Of a stretch of 64,000 nt of DNA, positions 35,337-43,297 are shown one piece after another. The stretch covers positions 62,001 to 126,000 of the forward strand of contig CANPWL010000003.1 in assembly GCA_947584375.1 (NCBI GenBank), given 5' to 3'. The notes beneath the pieces were generated by a model. The model had not been told where the DNA came from. It searched no databases and was given only the letters and a program-made list of their open reading frames with translations. A program made the position numbers and the translations under genes. Origin of the DNA: an uncultured Clostridia bacterium. Lineage in GTDB: Bacteria; Bacillota; Clostridia; Oscillospirales; Ruminococcaceae. Each line of letters begins with the position of its first letter. Positions within the stretch are counted from its first letter, which is position 1.

Positions 35337-37769
35337 TTAAGCTTTAGCCTTTATTTTAAGCTTATCAGCAGATTTGCAAGGCTTAACAAGCATATAGAGC
35401 ATAAATGCTGCAACGAGAATCGCCGCAATAAGTCCGATAATGTTAAGACTGCCTGTTAATGCATTTCCTATTTGGTAGATCATAAGAGATACTGCATAAG
35501 CAAATACACATTGATAAGCTATCGCAAATGCCGTCCACTTGGGACTGTTCATTTCTCGTCTGATTGCACCGATTGCCGCAAAGCAAGGCGCACAGAGAAG
35601 ATTGAAAGCTAAGAACGCATAACCTGCAAGCCGTGTCATACCCTCAAAGTCGAGAACTCCGAATACTCCGACGACCTCTTCTTTAGCAACAAGTCCCATT
35701 ATTGTAGCAATAGCAGCCTTGATGTTGCCGAAGCCGAGAGGCGTGAATATCCAACAGATGGCGTTTCCGACAATTCCGAGTATACTGTCCTCGATCTCCA
35801 TATCGGAGCTGAATGTAAATATCCCGTCCACGATACCGAAACATGAACCTGCCCAGATAACGATTGACGAAAGAAGAATAATAGTTCCTGCTTTCTTTAT
35901 AAACGATGAAGCACGTTCCCACATTGAACGCAGAATATTGCCTATTGTAGGCAAGTGATATGCAGGAAGCTCCATTACAAACGGTGCAGGATCACCTGCG
36001 AACATCTTTGTTTTCTTCAGAATAATTCCGGATATGATTATTGCCGCAATGCCTAAGAAGTATGCGCTCGGCGCAACCCACCACGTTCCGTTAAAGAGAG
36101 CGGCTGAGATAAGTGCAATGATAGGCAGTTTAGCACCGCATGGGATAAATGTTGTAGTCATGATAGTCATACGGCGGTCACGTTCGTTTTCAATAGTACG
36201 TGAAGCCATAATTCCCGGAACTCCGCAGCCCGAACCTATAAGCATAGGAATGAACGACTTTCCGGATAAGCCGAATTTGCGGAATATCCTGTCCATAATA
36301 AATGCAATTCTCGCCATATATCCGCATGATTCTAAAAAAGCAAGGAAAATAAACAATACCAGCATCTGAGGAACAAATCCGAGTACCGCGCCTACGCCGC
36401 CTACAATACCGTCTAAAATCAAGCCCTGAAGCCAGTCTGCACAATTTATTGCAGTAAGACCTTTTTCAGCTAAAACGGGTATTCCCGGTACCCATACGCC
36501 GTATTCGGAAGGGTCGGGAGCGTCTGCAAACCCGCCATCCTCGTCAAGAGGGAGCATAGGAGCTATGTCATACTTACCGTTTTCTTTTACTGCAAGCTCC
36601 TCACCGTATGATCCGTAAGCCTCTTCAAAAGCGCCGAAATCTTTTTCCTTAACAGTTGTTAAAAGCTCGTCTGCACCGGTTATGCCTGCTTTGTTTGCAT
36701 CTTCGAGAGCTTTTTTTATTTCAGGCAGGAATATTTTATTTTCTGCATACTCGCTTGCGGCGTCGTCATATTCGCTTGAACCAATGCCGAATAAGTGCCA
36801 GCCTTCGCCGAACAAGCCGTCGTTAGCCCAGTCTGTTGCCCAAGTTCCTACCGTAGTGACCGAAACATAGTAAACTATGATCATAACTATTGCAAATATA
36901 GGAAGTGCAAGCCAGCGGTTTGTAACTATCTTATCAATTTTATCGGTTACAGTCAGTTTTCCTCTGTTTCTTTTTGTATAACAGCTGCCTATGATAGATG
37001 CTATGTATGTATATCTTTCACTGGTTATGATGCTTTCCGAGTCGTCGTCAAGCTCGTCTTCACAGCTTTTGATATCAGTTTCTATATGTGAAATGATTTT
37101 GCTGTCTAAATTCAGTCTTTCAATTACCTTTTCGTCACGCTCAAAAAGCTTGATTGCAAGAAATCTTTGCTCGTTCTCAGGCATATCGTGCAAAACTGCC
37201 TCTTCAATGTGTGCAAGAGCGTGTTCGACACTTCCGTCAAAGCTGTGTTGAGCAACCATTCTTTTACCGCTTTTTGCAACGCCTATCGCCCTTTCAATAA
37301 GATCATTTATGCCTTCTCCTTTAAGAGCCGAGATCTCAATGACCTCACAGCCGAGCTCCTTAGAAAGCTTTTGAGTGTCCAGCTTATCGCCGTTTTTCCT
37401 TACTATATCCATCATATTGACTGCTGCGATAACAGGTATGCCTAGTTCTACAAGCTGGGTTGTGAGATACAGATTTCTCTCCAGGTTTGAGCCGTCAATG
37501 ATGTTGATGATAGCATTGGGCTTTTCATCTAAAAGAAAGTTTCTTGAAACGACCTCTTCAAGCGTATATGGTGAGAGAGAATAGATACCCGGAAGGTCAA
37601 CGAGGACGACCTCGTCGTCTCTGGAGCTGTGTCCTTTGATTTTTCCTTCTTTTTTTTCTACTGTAACGCCCGGCCAGTTGCCTACAAACTGATTAGAACC
37701 TGTCAAAGCGTTGAACAGTGTAGTTTTACCGCTGTTGGGGTTTCCCGCAAGAGCTATTTTAATACTCAT
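35337..37769 (-). CDS. feoB: Ferrous iron transporter FeoB
   Basis: This 810-aa protein has an N-terminal G domain (G1 GNPNSGKT at residues 9-16, FVGNWPGVTVEKKEG switch I, DLPGIYSL as G3, NMMD as G4), a helical spacer, and a membrane domain with gate motifs such as GSGCGVPGIMASRTI and ERDRRMTIM. An unusual acidic segment of about 130 residues (roughly 305-440) lies between the first and second membrane helices, rich in DEADELL-type helices and DEDGG turns, predicted extracellular. The gene is fourth from the promoter after two feoA copies; a palindrome upstream may give it separate control. Confidence 0.95.
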   Translation of the reverse strand: MSIKIALAGNPNSGKTTLFNALTGSNQFVGNWPGVTVEKKEGKIKGHSSRDDEVVLVDLPGIYSLSPYTLEEVVSRNFLLDEKPNAIINIIDGSNLERNLYLTTQLVELGIPVIAAVNMMDIVRKNGDKLDTQKLSKELGCEVIEISALKGEGINDLIERAIGVAKSGKRMVAQHSFDGSVEHALAHIEEAVLHDMPENEQRFLAIKLFERDEKVIERLNLDSKIISHIETDIKSCEDELDDDSESIITSERYTYIASIIGSCYTKRNRGKLTVTDKIDKIVTNRWLALPIFAIVMIIVYYVSVTTVGTWATDWANDGLFGEGWHLFGIGSSEYDDAASEYAENKIFLPEIKKALEDANKAGITGADELLTTVKEKDFGAFEEAYGSYGEELAVKENGKYDIAPMLPLDEDGGFADAPDPSEYGVWVPGIPVLAEKGLTAINCADWLQGLILDGIVGGVGAVLGFVPQMLVLFIFLAFLESCGYMARIAFIMDRIFRKFGLSGKSFIPMLIGSGCGVPGIMASRTIENERDRRMTIMTTTFIPCGAKLPIIALISAALFNGTWWVAPSAYFLGIAAIIISGIILKKTKMFAGDPAPFVMELPAYHLPTIGNILRSMWERASSFIKKAGTIILLSSIVIWAGSCFGIVDGIFTFSSDMEIEDSILGIVGNAICWIFTPLGFGNIKAAIATIMGLVAKEEVVGVFGVLDFEGMTRLAGYAFLAFNLLCAPCFAAIGAIRREMNSPKWTAFAIAYQCVFAYAVSLMIYQIGNALTGSLNIIGLIAAILVAAFMLYMLVKPCKSADKLKIKAKA

Positions 37770-37822
37770 AATTAATGACCATTCCTTTCTTGCGTAAAAA
37801 ATAATTCACGCTATATATTCAC

Positions 37823-37838
37823 GTTAGGTATAGCTAAC
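37823..37838. promoter_or_regulatory. Palindrome upstream of feoB, candidate iron-regulator box
   Basis: GTTAG-GTATAG-CTAAC between feoA and feoB. The arms match the element at 38386-38401 exactly, suggesting one regulator (DtxR or Fur family) binds both. Confidence 0.45.
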
Positions 37839-37860
37839 TTATATGCAAAAAGATATATGT

Positions 37861-38082
37861 TTATTCTATCTCTATCATTTCTGAGTCAGCCTTTCTCAAA
37901 GACAGCTCATAGCCTCTTACAGTAACCTCTATCGGGTCACCCAAAGGAGCAACCTTTCTGATATGCACTTCTACGCCCTTTGTAATGCCCATATCCATAA
38001 TTCTGCGCTTGACCGCACCCTCGCCGTGAAGCCGTTTTACTTTGACAGTCTGACCTATTCCGGCGTCCTTTAATGTTTGCAT
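37861..38082 (-). CDS. feoA: FeoA-domain protein (second copy)
   Basis: A 73-aa SH3-like FeoA protein; VKRLHGEGAVKRRIMDMGITKGVEVHIRKVAPLGDPIEV is the family core with the conserved DMG and PLGDPIEV turns. FeoA helps FeoB-dependent ferrous uptake at the membrane. GGAGAG precedes the ATG. It is 44 bases downstream of another feoA and about 90 bases before feoB. Of the two copies, this one is the closer match to the classical FeoA. Confidence 0.92.
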   Translation of the reverse strand: MQTLKDAGIGQTVKVKRLHGEGAVKRRIMDMGITKGVEVHIRKVAPLGDPIEVTVRGYELSLRKADSEMIEIE

Positions 38083-38126
38083 AAAATCTCTCCTTTAACA
38101 GTATTTAATAAAGTATATGTAAAAAA

Positions 38127-38342
38127 TTAAGAAACTATAATTTTATTAGCCATTTCACGGCTTATTGCAACACGTGTATTTTTTACGTTTACTATAAGAT
38201 TTCCGCCGTTGTCCGAAACAATTATTATTTCTCCGCCCTCGACAAAGCCGAGGTTGCCTAAAAAACGTCTTGTTTCGTCTTTGCCCTTGATTTTTTTAAT
38301 AGAAATCTTTTCACCGACATTTGCAAAGGTTAAAGGTATCAT
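38127..38342 (-). CDS. feoA: FeoA-domain protein (first copy)
   Basis: A 71-aa FeoA-like protein, with MIPLTFANVGEKISIKKI, then the turn LGNLGFVEGGEIIIVSDNGGNLIV and VAISREMANKIIV at the end. It is more diverged than the following copy and lacks the PLGDPIEV turn (NGGNLIVNV instead), so the two may have separate roles. It is the first gene of the feo operon, just below the promoter and an overlapping palindrome. Confidence 0.9.
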   Translation of the reverse strand: MIPLTFANVGEKISIKKIKGKDETRRFLGNLGFVEGGEIIIVSDNGGNLIVNVKNTRVAISREMANKIIVS

Positions 38343-38385
38343 TATTCATCTTTCTTTCTATAAATACAGTGGTAAGTAAAATTGA

Positions 38386-38438
38386 GTTAGCGAAAACTAA
38401 CCGATAATTAGAATATCATTTTACAAGTAATTTGTCAA
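38386..38438 (-). promoter_or_regulatory. feo promoter with overlapping operator
   Basis: TTGACA (38433-38438), a 17-base spacer and TATTCT (38410-38415) on the minus strand. The palindrome GTTAG-CGAAAA-CTAAC (38386-38401) covers the expected start of transcription, so a bound repressor would block the feo operon. Confidence 0.6.
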
Positions 38439-38475
38439 CGTATGCATAATAAGTTTGTAGATTTATACAAAAATA

Positions 38476-38493
38476 AGTTAGCATACGCAAACT
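38476..38493. promoter_or_regulatory. Second upstream box near the feo promoter
   Basis: AGTTAGC-ATAC-GCAAACT is a palindrome with 6 of 7 matching bases per arm, sharing AGTTAGC with the element at 38386. It lies about 40 bases upstream of the -35 box. Between here and 38700 the 430-base gap is AT-rich and I see nothing else certain. Confidence 0.4.
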
Positions 38494-38708
38494 AAAATTG
38501 TTAAATTTGCTTGTGAAAATAAAAGGGAATATAACATCGTTAAAATAAATATTATTAAAATTCAGATATTGAATAAAATTCAAGTAAAATTAATTATTAT
38601 AGTCATACTGATAAGGAGGATACTGATTTTGACAATATCATTATATGTATAAAATCGTAAGAGAATATGTAATATGCCGTTCAATTATTAAAAGTAGATA
38701 AAAAACTA

Positions 38709-38737
38709 TTGAAAAACAAGAAGTTTTATGGTAATAT
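38709..38737 (+). promoter_or_regulatory. Promoter of the type IV pilus operon
   Basis: TTGAAA (38709-38714), a 17-base spacer and TAATAT (38732-38737), 40 bases before pilC. Confidence 0.5.
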
Positions 38738-38776
38738 TAATATATATAAACTAATTTTTAAGTGAAGGAGAGAGCC

Positions 38777-40015
38777 ATGCCGGAATATCGTTACAGTGCA
38801 ACAGATATGTCTGGAAAAATCATCAGAGGAAGAAAAACTTTCAATACTCCCGAACAGCTTAAGAGAATGTTAAACGATGAGGGAAAGATACTGGTTGATT
38901 TTACGGAAACTGTTGATAAGGATAAAAGCAAAAAGATGAAAAGCGGCGAGCTTGCAGATTTCTGCCGTGAGCTTGGCTCTATGCTTGAATCCGGAGTTTC
39001 TCTTGTAAGGGCTTTGAATATTATAGGAAGCAGAAATCTTGAACCTAAGATTAAGAACGCTTTTATTGATTTGAATTCTCAGATAAAAAAGGGCGTGGCT
39101 TTGTCGGACGCTATGGAAATGCAGGGTAAAAAGTTTCCGCCCATATTGATAAATATGGTAAAAGTCGGAGAGGCTACCGGACGTCTTGATGATTCTATGA
39201 ATAAAATGGCGGCATATTTTGAAAAAGAAAAAAGATTGAACGGCAGTATCAAAAGTGCGCTTACATATCCGCTGATACTCGGAGTTCTTACGTTTTTAGT
39301 TGTTATTCTTTTGTTTACATTTGTAATTCCTACGTTTACATCTGTGTTTGACGGAATGAGTATTCCGAAAATAACTGAGATAATGCTTTCAATCAGCAAC
39401 TTTTTTACTCACCACTATTTTATTGCATTGGTAATAGCGCTGTGCATTGCTTTGATAGTATATATTCTGAGGAAGAATGAAAAATTCAGATTTTGGTTTG
39501 ATAAGAAAAAGATCAGGCTCCCTAAAATCGGCAATCTGCTTAAAATAATATATACAGCAAGGTTTTCACGGACTTTAGCGTCGCTTTATTCAAGCGGTCT
39601 GACAATTATAAATGCACTGCAAATTTCAAAGGATACAATAGGAAACAGATATATTACTTCGCAGTTTGACGAGGTGATCAAAAATGTAAGAGCCGGAAAT
39701 CCGCTTTCCGATTCTCTTATGTTAATAGATGGGTTTGACCCTAAGCTTGCACAGACAATTGCCGTCGGAGAAGAAACAGGACAGCTCGACAGTCTGCTTG
39801 TTTCTACGGCAGATACGTTTGATTATGAGTCTGAAATGGCTACAAAGCGTATGGTTCAGTTTATTGAACCTGTAATGATAGTGATAATGGCGGCGGTTGT
39901 ATGTACGGTAATGCTTTCGGTTATGCTTCCTATTTATAATATGTACAGCCAAATCGACAGCCAGGGACGTATGGCGAAATTGGTAGAGCTTGCTATTGAC
40001 TTGTGCCGTCTGTGA
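38777..40015 (+). CDS. pilC: Type IV pilus inner-membrane platform protein PilC
   Basis: This 412-aa protein has two T2SSF domains. It starts PEYRYSATDMSGKIIRGRK, typical of PilC/GspF, then LADFCRELGSMLESGVSLVRAL in the first domain (about 70-190), two membrane helices (about 165-190 and 210-235), a second domain (TARFSRTLASLYSSGLTIINAL) and a final helix near 370-395. It anchors the pilus motor ATPases. ATG 38777 follows GGAG by 6 bases; an in-frame GTG 38762 lacks a site. It opens the pilus gene cluster. Confidence 0.92.
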   Translation: MPEYRYSATDMSGKIIRGRKTFNTPEQLKRMLNDEGKILVDFTETVDKDKSKKMKSGELADFCRELGSMLESGVSLVRALNIIGSRNLEPKIKNAFIDLNSQIKKGVALSDAMEMQGKKFPPILINMVKVGEATGRLDDSMNKMAAYFEKEKRLNGSIKSALTYPLILGVLTFLVVILLFTFVIPTFTSVFDGMSIPKITEIMLSISNFFTHHYFIALVIALCIALIVYILRKNEKFRFWFDKKKIRLPKIGNLLKIIYTARFSRTLASLYSSGLTIINALQISKDTIGNRYITSQFDEVIKNVRAGNPLSDSLMLIDGFDPKLAQTIAVGEETGQLDSLLVSTADTFDYESEMATKRMVQFIEPVMIVIMAAVVCTVMLSVMLPIYNMYSQIDSQGRMAKLVELAIDLCRL

Positions 40016-40077
40016 TATAATTAAGTGTTTGCTTTAGACCGTTTTTAATATAGAATGAAAACCGCTAGGGACGTGCT

Positions 40078-40205
40078 AAGAGCGTGCAGGGGTCTACCCC
40101 AAAAAAGTTAAGTTGGTTTTAAACGAAATAAAGCCGCGTGAAATGGAAGTTGACTAAAATTTGAAAATAATAAGCGCGAAGAGCGTGCAGGGGTCTACCC
40201 CTGCA
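40078..40205. repeat. Duplicated GC-rich hairpin in the pilC-pilM gap
   Basis: The 22-base string around AGAGCGTGCAGGGG occurs at 40078-40100 and 40179-40201. The second copy forms a perfect stem TGCAGGGG/CCCCTGCA (40186-40205, loop TCTA), the first only GGGG/CCCC. It resembles hairpins of the dispersed repeat family. Confidence 0.6.
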
Positions 40206-40222
40206 TTAGGAAGGTGTGAATT

Positions 40223-41104
40223 ATGGCTACTTCAATATACATTTCCAATGAAAAAATAGATATAGTTAAAGGGTCTGTCAAATCTAAGAAGATCAAAATC
40301 AAGAATGTGATAGATATACCTATTACGGAAGGCTCGATCATCAACGGTATTATCACCGATGAAAATGAGATAACGCAAAAGCTTAGAGAAACTTTTGAAA
40401 AAAATCCGTCGCTTGATAAAAAGATACGTCTTACAGTTGACAGTGGTTCTATCTATGTAAAAAGGCTTATTGTTCCTGAGCTGAAGGTAAGAAAGCTTAG
40501 TGGGATCATAAAGGACAATTTTTCTGAAATTGAAGGCTATGAAGATTTGCTTTACGATTTTGCCACGCTTGATATGCAGGATAAAAAGGACGGGGTTTTG
40601 GTTCTTGCATGTGCGGTAGAAAGGGAGCTTATTCAGAGCTATTATGATATATTCGATAAGCTTGACATCAAAATTGAGAAGATAAATATTTCACATGCCT
40701 GTGCGATAAGCCTTATTTCAAAGGTGGGAACTCTTTCAAAAAACACCTTTGTTATTTCCATACTTGATAAGAATAACATAAACAATCTTCTGTTTGTAAA
40801 CGGTATTTACAGTTATTCAAACCGTACAAGGCTGGTTCAACAAAGGGGCACTGATGAATGTGAGTCGGAAATTGCAAGCAACTTGTCATCGCTCATTCAG
40901 TTTAACAAGTCGGAGAAAAACGGAACGGATATTGAAAACTTTTATTTCTGCGGAACAAATGAAAACGAAGAAGGTCTGTTTGACGCTTTGTCAAAGGACC
41001 TTGAGCGAAGTGTATCTGAATTTAAAACCCGTGGCAATATAATTTTCAGCAATGATAAATTCAATGTTGCAGAACACTTTTATGCTATCGGAAATCTGAT
41101 TTAG
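40223..41104 (+). CDS. PilM-like actin-fold pilus assembly protein
   Basis: This 293-aa protein is predicted to have the actin-like (ASKHA) fold of PilM: it begins with a strand ATSIYISNEKIDIVKG, has a middle KKIRLTVDSGSIYVKRL, VKLDI-type strands and a LVLACAVERELIQSYYDIFDKLDIKIEKI segment. Sequence identity to characterised PilM is low, so the assignment rests on length, fold pattern and position between pilC and the PilN/O-like genes. PilM binds the cytoplasmic tail of PilN and links the platform to PilB. AGGAAGGTGTG precedes the ATG. Confidence 0.72.
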   Translation: MATSIYISNEKIDIVKGSVKSKKIKIKNVIDIPITEGSIINGIITDENEITQKLRETFEKNPSLDKKIRLTVDSGSIYVKRLIVPELKVRKLSGIIKDNFSEIEGYEDLLYDFATLDMQDKKDGVLVLACAVERELIQSYYDIFDKLDIKIEKINISHACAISLISKVGTLSKNTFVISILDKNNINNLLFVNGIYSYSNRTRLVQQRGTDECESEIASNLSSLIQFNKSEKNGTDIENFYFCGTNENEEGLFDALSKDLERSVSEFKTRGNIIFSNDKFNVAEHFYAIGNLI

Positions 41105-41231
41105 AAGGATCAAACTGATTTATTATGCTGCCTTGTAACGCGGGGATGTATGTTCTGTATGTACATTCAACAGGCATAAAAGACCGGCATAGTATGCAGC
41201 AGTAATGCAGCAGGAAAGGATGAAAATAATA

Positions 41232-41798
41232 ATGAGCTTGAAAAATAAAAGTATAAACCTTGCTGACAGCTTTAATAAAAAGGATGAACGAGTTTTAAAA
41301 AGACAAAAAACGCTGTTATTTATAAGTCCTGCGGTATTACTTGTTATCATTTTAGCGGGAGTTTATACAAGTATTCTGATTAAAACGAACGGAGTAAAAA
41401 ATGATAAGCAGACTCTTAAAGACGATTTGAGTATTTTAAATAATCAGCAGCAGGAAGCGATCGAGATCGAAAAGAACAATCGAATTCTTTTCAACGATGC
41501 CGAAAAAATGAAGCTTGCAAATGAAGAGAAGGATATATATAACACTAAGAACAACTATTTTGAAAGAGAGCTTTTTTCAAATATAAAAAAATGCGGCAAT
41601 TCTAAGATAAAAATAAGCGGATGTACATTTTCAGGCGGAATGATGTCTATGACTTTGACATCTTCGGGGAACGATCCGTCAAACATATCAGACTTTGTAA
41701 GAGAACTGAAAAAGCTTGAATATTTTTCGTCGGTCGATTATACCGGATATACGGGCGGAGAAGAGTATACATTTACAGTAGTATGTATATTTAAGTAA
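41232..41798 (+). CDS. PilN-like pilus alignment protein
   Basis: This 188-aa bitopic protein has a basic cytoplasmic tail with NLADSFNKKDERVLKRQK, one membrane helix (about 35-58), a coiled coil (about 65-110) and a small ferredoxin-like C-terminal domain with KISGCTFSGGMMSMTL. The layout equals PilN, whose N-terminus is bound by PilM. ATG 41232 is preferred; ATG 41220 lies too near AGGAAAGG. It stands between the PilM- and PilO-like genes. Sequence similarity alone is weak; context carries the call. Confidence 0.7.
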   Translation: MSLKNKSINLADSFNKKDERVLKRQKTLLFISPAVLLVIILAGVYTSILIKTNGVKNDKQTLKDDLSILNNQQQEAIEIEKNNRILFNDAEKMKLANEEKDIYNTKNNYFERELFSNIKKCGNSKIKISGCTFSGGMMSMTLTSSGNDPSNISDFVRELKKLEYFSSVDYTGYTGGEEYTFTVVCIFK

Positions 41799-41917
41799 AA
41801 GCAAATAAAATCTGCCTGAGATTAATCGAAGCGTTCAGCTTCGGTTTAGGGAAATTACGGTGCGGAATTAAAAATGGATTTTGCTGTCTGTTAAGGCAGG
41901 AAAGGAATGATAGATTA

Positions 41918-42655
41918 ATGAAAGATATTACCCCAAAGCAAATGCTTATGCTGTATGTGCTTGTTTGCGTATTATTGACAGTTGTTTCGGTAAAATATCT
42001 TATACTTCCGGCAAACGATAATTATAAAAAAGAACAGAAAAGCTATAATTCTGTTCAAACAGAATATGAAAAGCTTGAACAAAAGATCAGTAAAGCGTCT
42101 GCTTATAAAGCAAGCAATGAAAGAATGGCAGTTAATATTAATGAATTGAAATCAGGATTTCAGCCTTTGCTTGCAGATGAGGATATAGATAAGTTAATAA
42201 CGGATTTGATTTATAAAAATTCAATGAAAACAGAAATGCTGTATATAAATAAGGCGGTAGAATATTCGGAAGATAGTCTTAAAGCGGTTCAGGAAACAAC
42301 ACAAGCTAATATTGATAACGCTCAGCCGACTACTTCAGTAACAACAACTACTGCAACAACCACCACCACAACAACAAGCGAAAATAAGAAAAACGCTCAG
42401 GATGATAAGACTGAGAAGTTAGAAGAAAATGTTAAGATATCGTCTGTTAATGTGACAGTTAACGGGAAGTATGTAAACTTTGTAAATCTTATCAATAATA
42501 TTAAGTCCACAAAGGGAATGACCGTTTCGGACGTTAATTTTTCTACCGACGATAACGCATCTCCTATGTCAAATATAGTAGTATCGTTTTCGGTCAAGAT
42601 ATATATGTATGACGATTCAAGACTGAATGAGGTCACAGCAAATCAGCAAAGTTAA
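41918..42655 (+). CDS. PilO-like pilus alignment protein with Thr-rich linker
   Basis: This 245-aa protein has a short cytoplasmic tail, one membrane helix (about 10-30), a coiled coil (about 38-70), and a C-terminal ferredoxin-like domain beginning near 165 (VKISSVNVTVNGKYVNFV). An almost pure threonine linker (residues 138-154) precedes it, which is unusual for PilO. PilO pairs with PilN in the periplasm or cell-wall space to align the platform. It follows the PilN-like gene after a 119-base gap with no evident feature. Confidence 0.72.
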   Translation: MKDITPKQMLMLYVLVCVLLTVVSVKYLILPANDNYKKEQKSYNSVQTEYEKLEQKISKASAYKASNERMAVNINELKSGFQPLLADEDIDKLITDLIYKNSMKTEMLYINKAVEYSEDSLKAVQETTQANIDNAQPTTSVTTTTATTTTTTTSENKKNAQDDKTEKLEENVKISSVNVTVNGKYVNFVNLINNIKSTKGMTVSDVNFSTDDNASPMSNIVVSFSVKIYMYDDSRLNEVTANQQS

Positions 42656-42806
42656 GTCTTGTTCTTTAGGACGGAAAGTCGTTTGATATGCTTTCGGGCA
42701 AGAGATAAGCGCGCTGTTCTAATGCGTATGAAAACAGTTCGGCATATCAACAACGGCAGCAGTGGACAAAGCAGCGGCAACGCTGTTTAAAAAGGGGTGT
42801 GCTTAA

Positions 42807-43247
42807 ATGAAAAATTTAAAGGGGTCGGCGCTTGTATGGGCAATGGTGACCGTGTCTATGCTTGTTATCATTGTAGGCGGGATCCTGACATTAAGCATGG
42901 TATATTACAATAAAAACTCTGAAACAGTTAAAGATACACAGGCATATTTCAATGCAAAATCAGGAATAGATTTTGTAAGAACTCAGCTTGAATCGAATGA
43001 CACTGAGTTTCGCGACGGATTTTTGACAAAAAAGGATGATGTTACATACAAGGACGAAACCGGAGAAATTGTTTTTACAGCAAAAAATTCAAAGGTTTCC
43101 GATACAGGGAAATATCTGTATGTTACATCAGAGGGAAAGGACGGAGAACACGCTGTGGCGTTGACAGTCCGCTTTGTAAAAACGGGAAAGGGAACTGCGG
43201 AAGACCCGTCTTTATATGTTTTTGACGGATATATCAACGAAGAGTAA
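42807..43247 (+). CDS. PilX-like minor pilin
   Basis: This 146-aa protein starts MKNLKGSALVWAMVTVSMLV, with a Gly6 processing site and a long hydrophobic helix but no Glu at mature position 5 (Trp is there), as in PilX/GspK-type minor pilins that cap or prime the pilus. A small beta-rich domain follows, with DETGEIVFTAKNSKVSDTGK. AAGGGG precedes the ATG. The gene stands between pilO and the two larger prepilin genes, which supports the minor-pilin call. Confidence 0.72.
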   Translation: MKNLKGSALVWAMVTVSMLVIIVGGILTLSMVYYNKNSETVKDTQAYFNAKSGIDFVRTQLESNDTEFRDGFLTKKDDVTYKDETGEIVFTAKNSKVSDTGKYLYVTSEGKDGEHAVALTVRFVKTGKGTAEDPSLYVFDGYINEE

Positions 43248-43297
43248 CGCTTATTAGATGAAGTGTATTATTTATTTGAAAGGAGCTGATTTGAGCA

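Noticed and set aside
38629-38652. Seven-codon leader peptide after AAGGAGG
   Set aside because: A TTG start with a good ribosome site is present, but the frame is tiny, there is no attenuator and no gene directly follows it.
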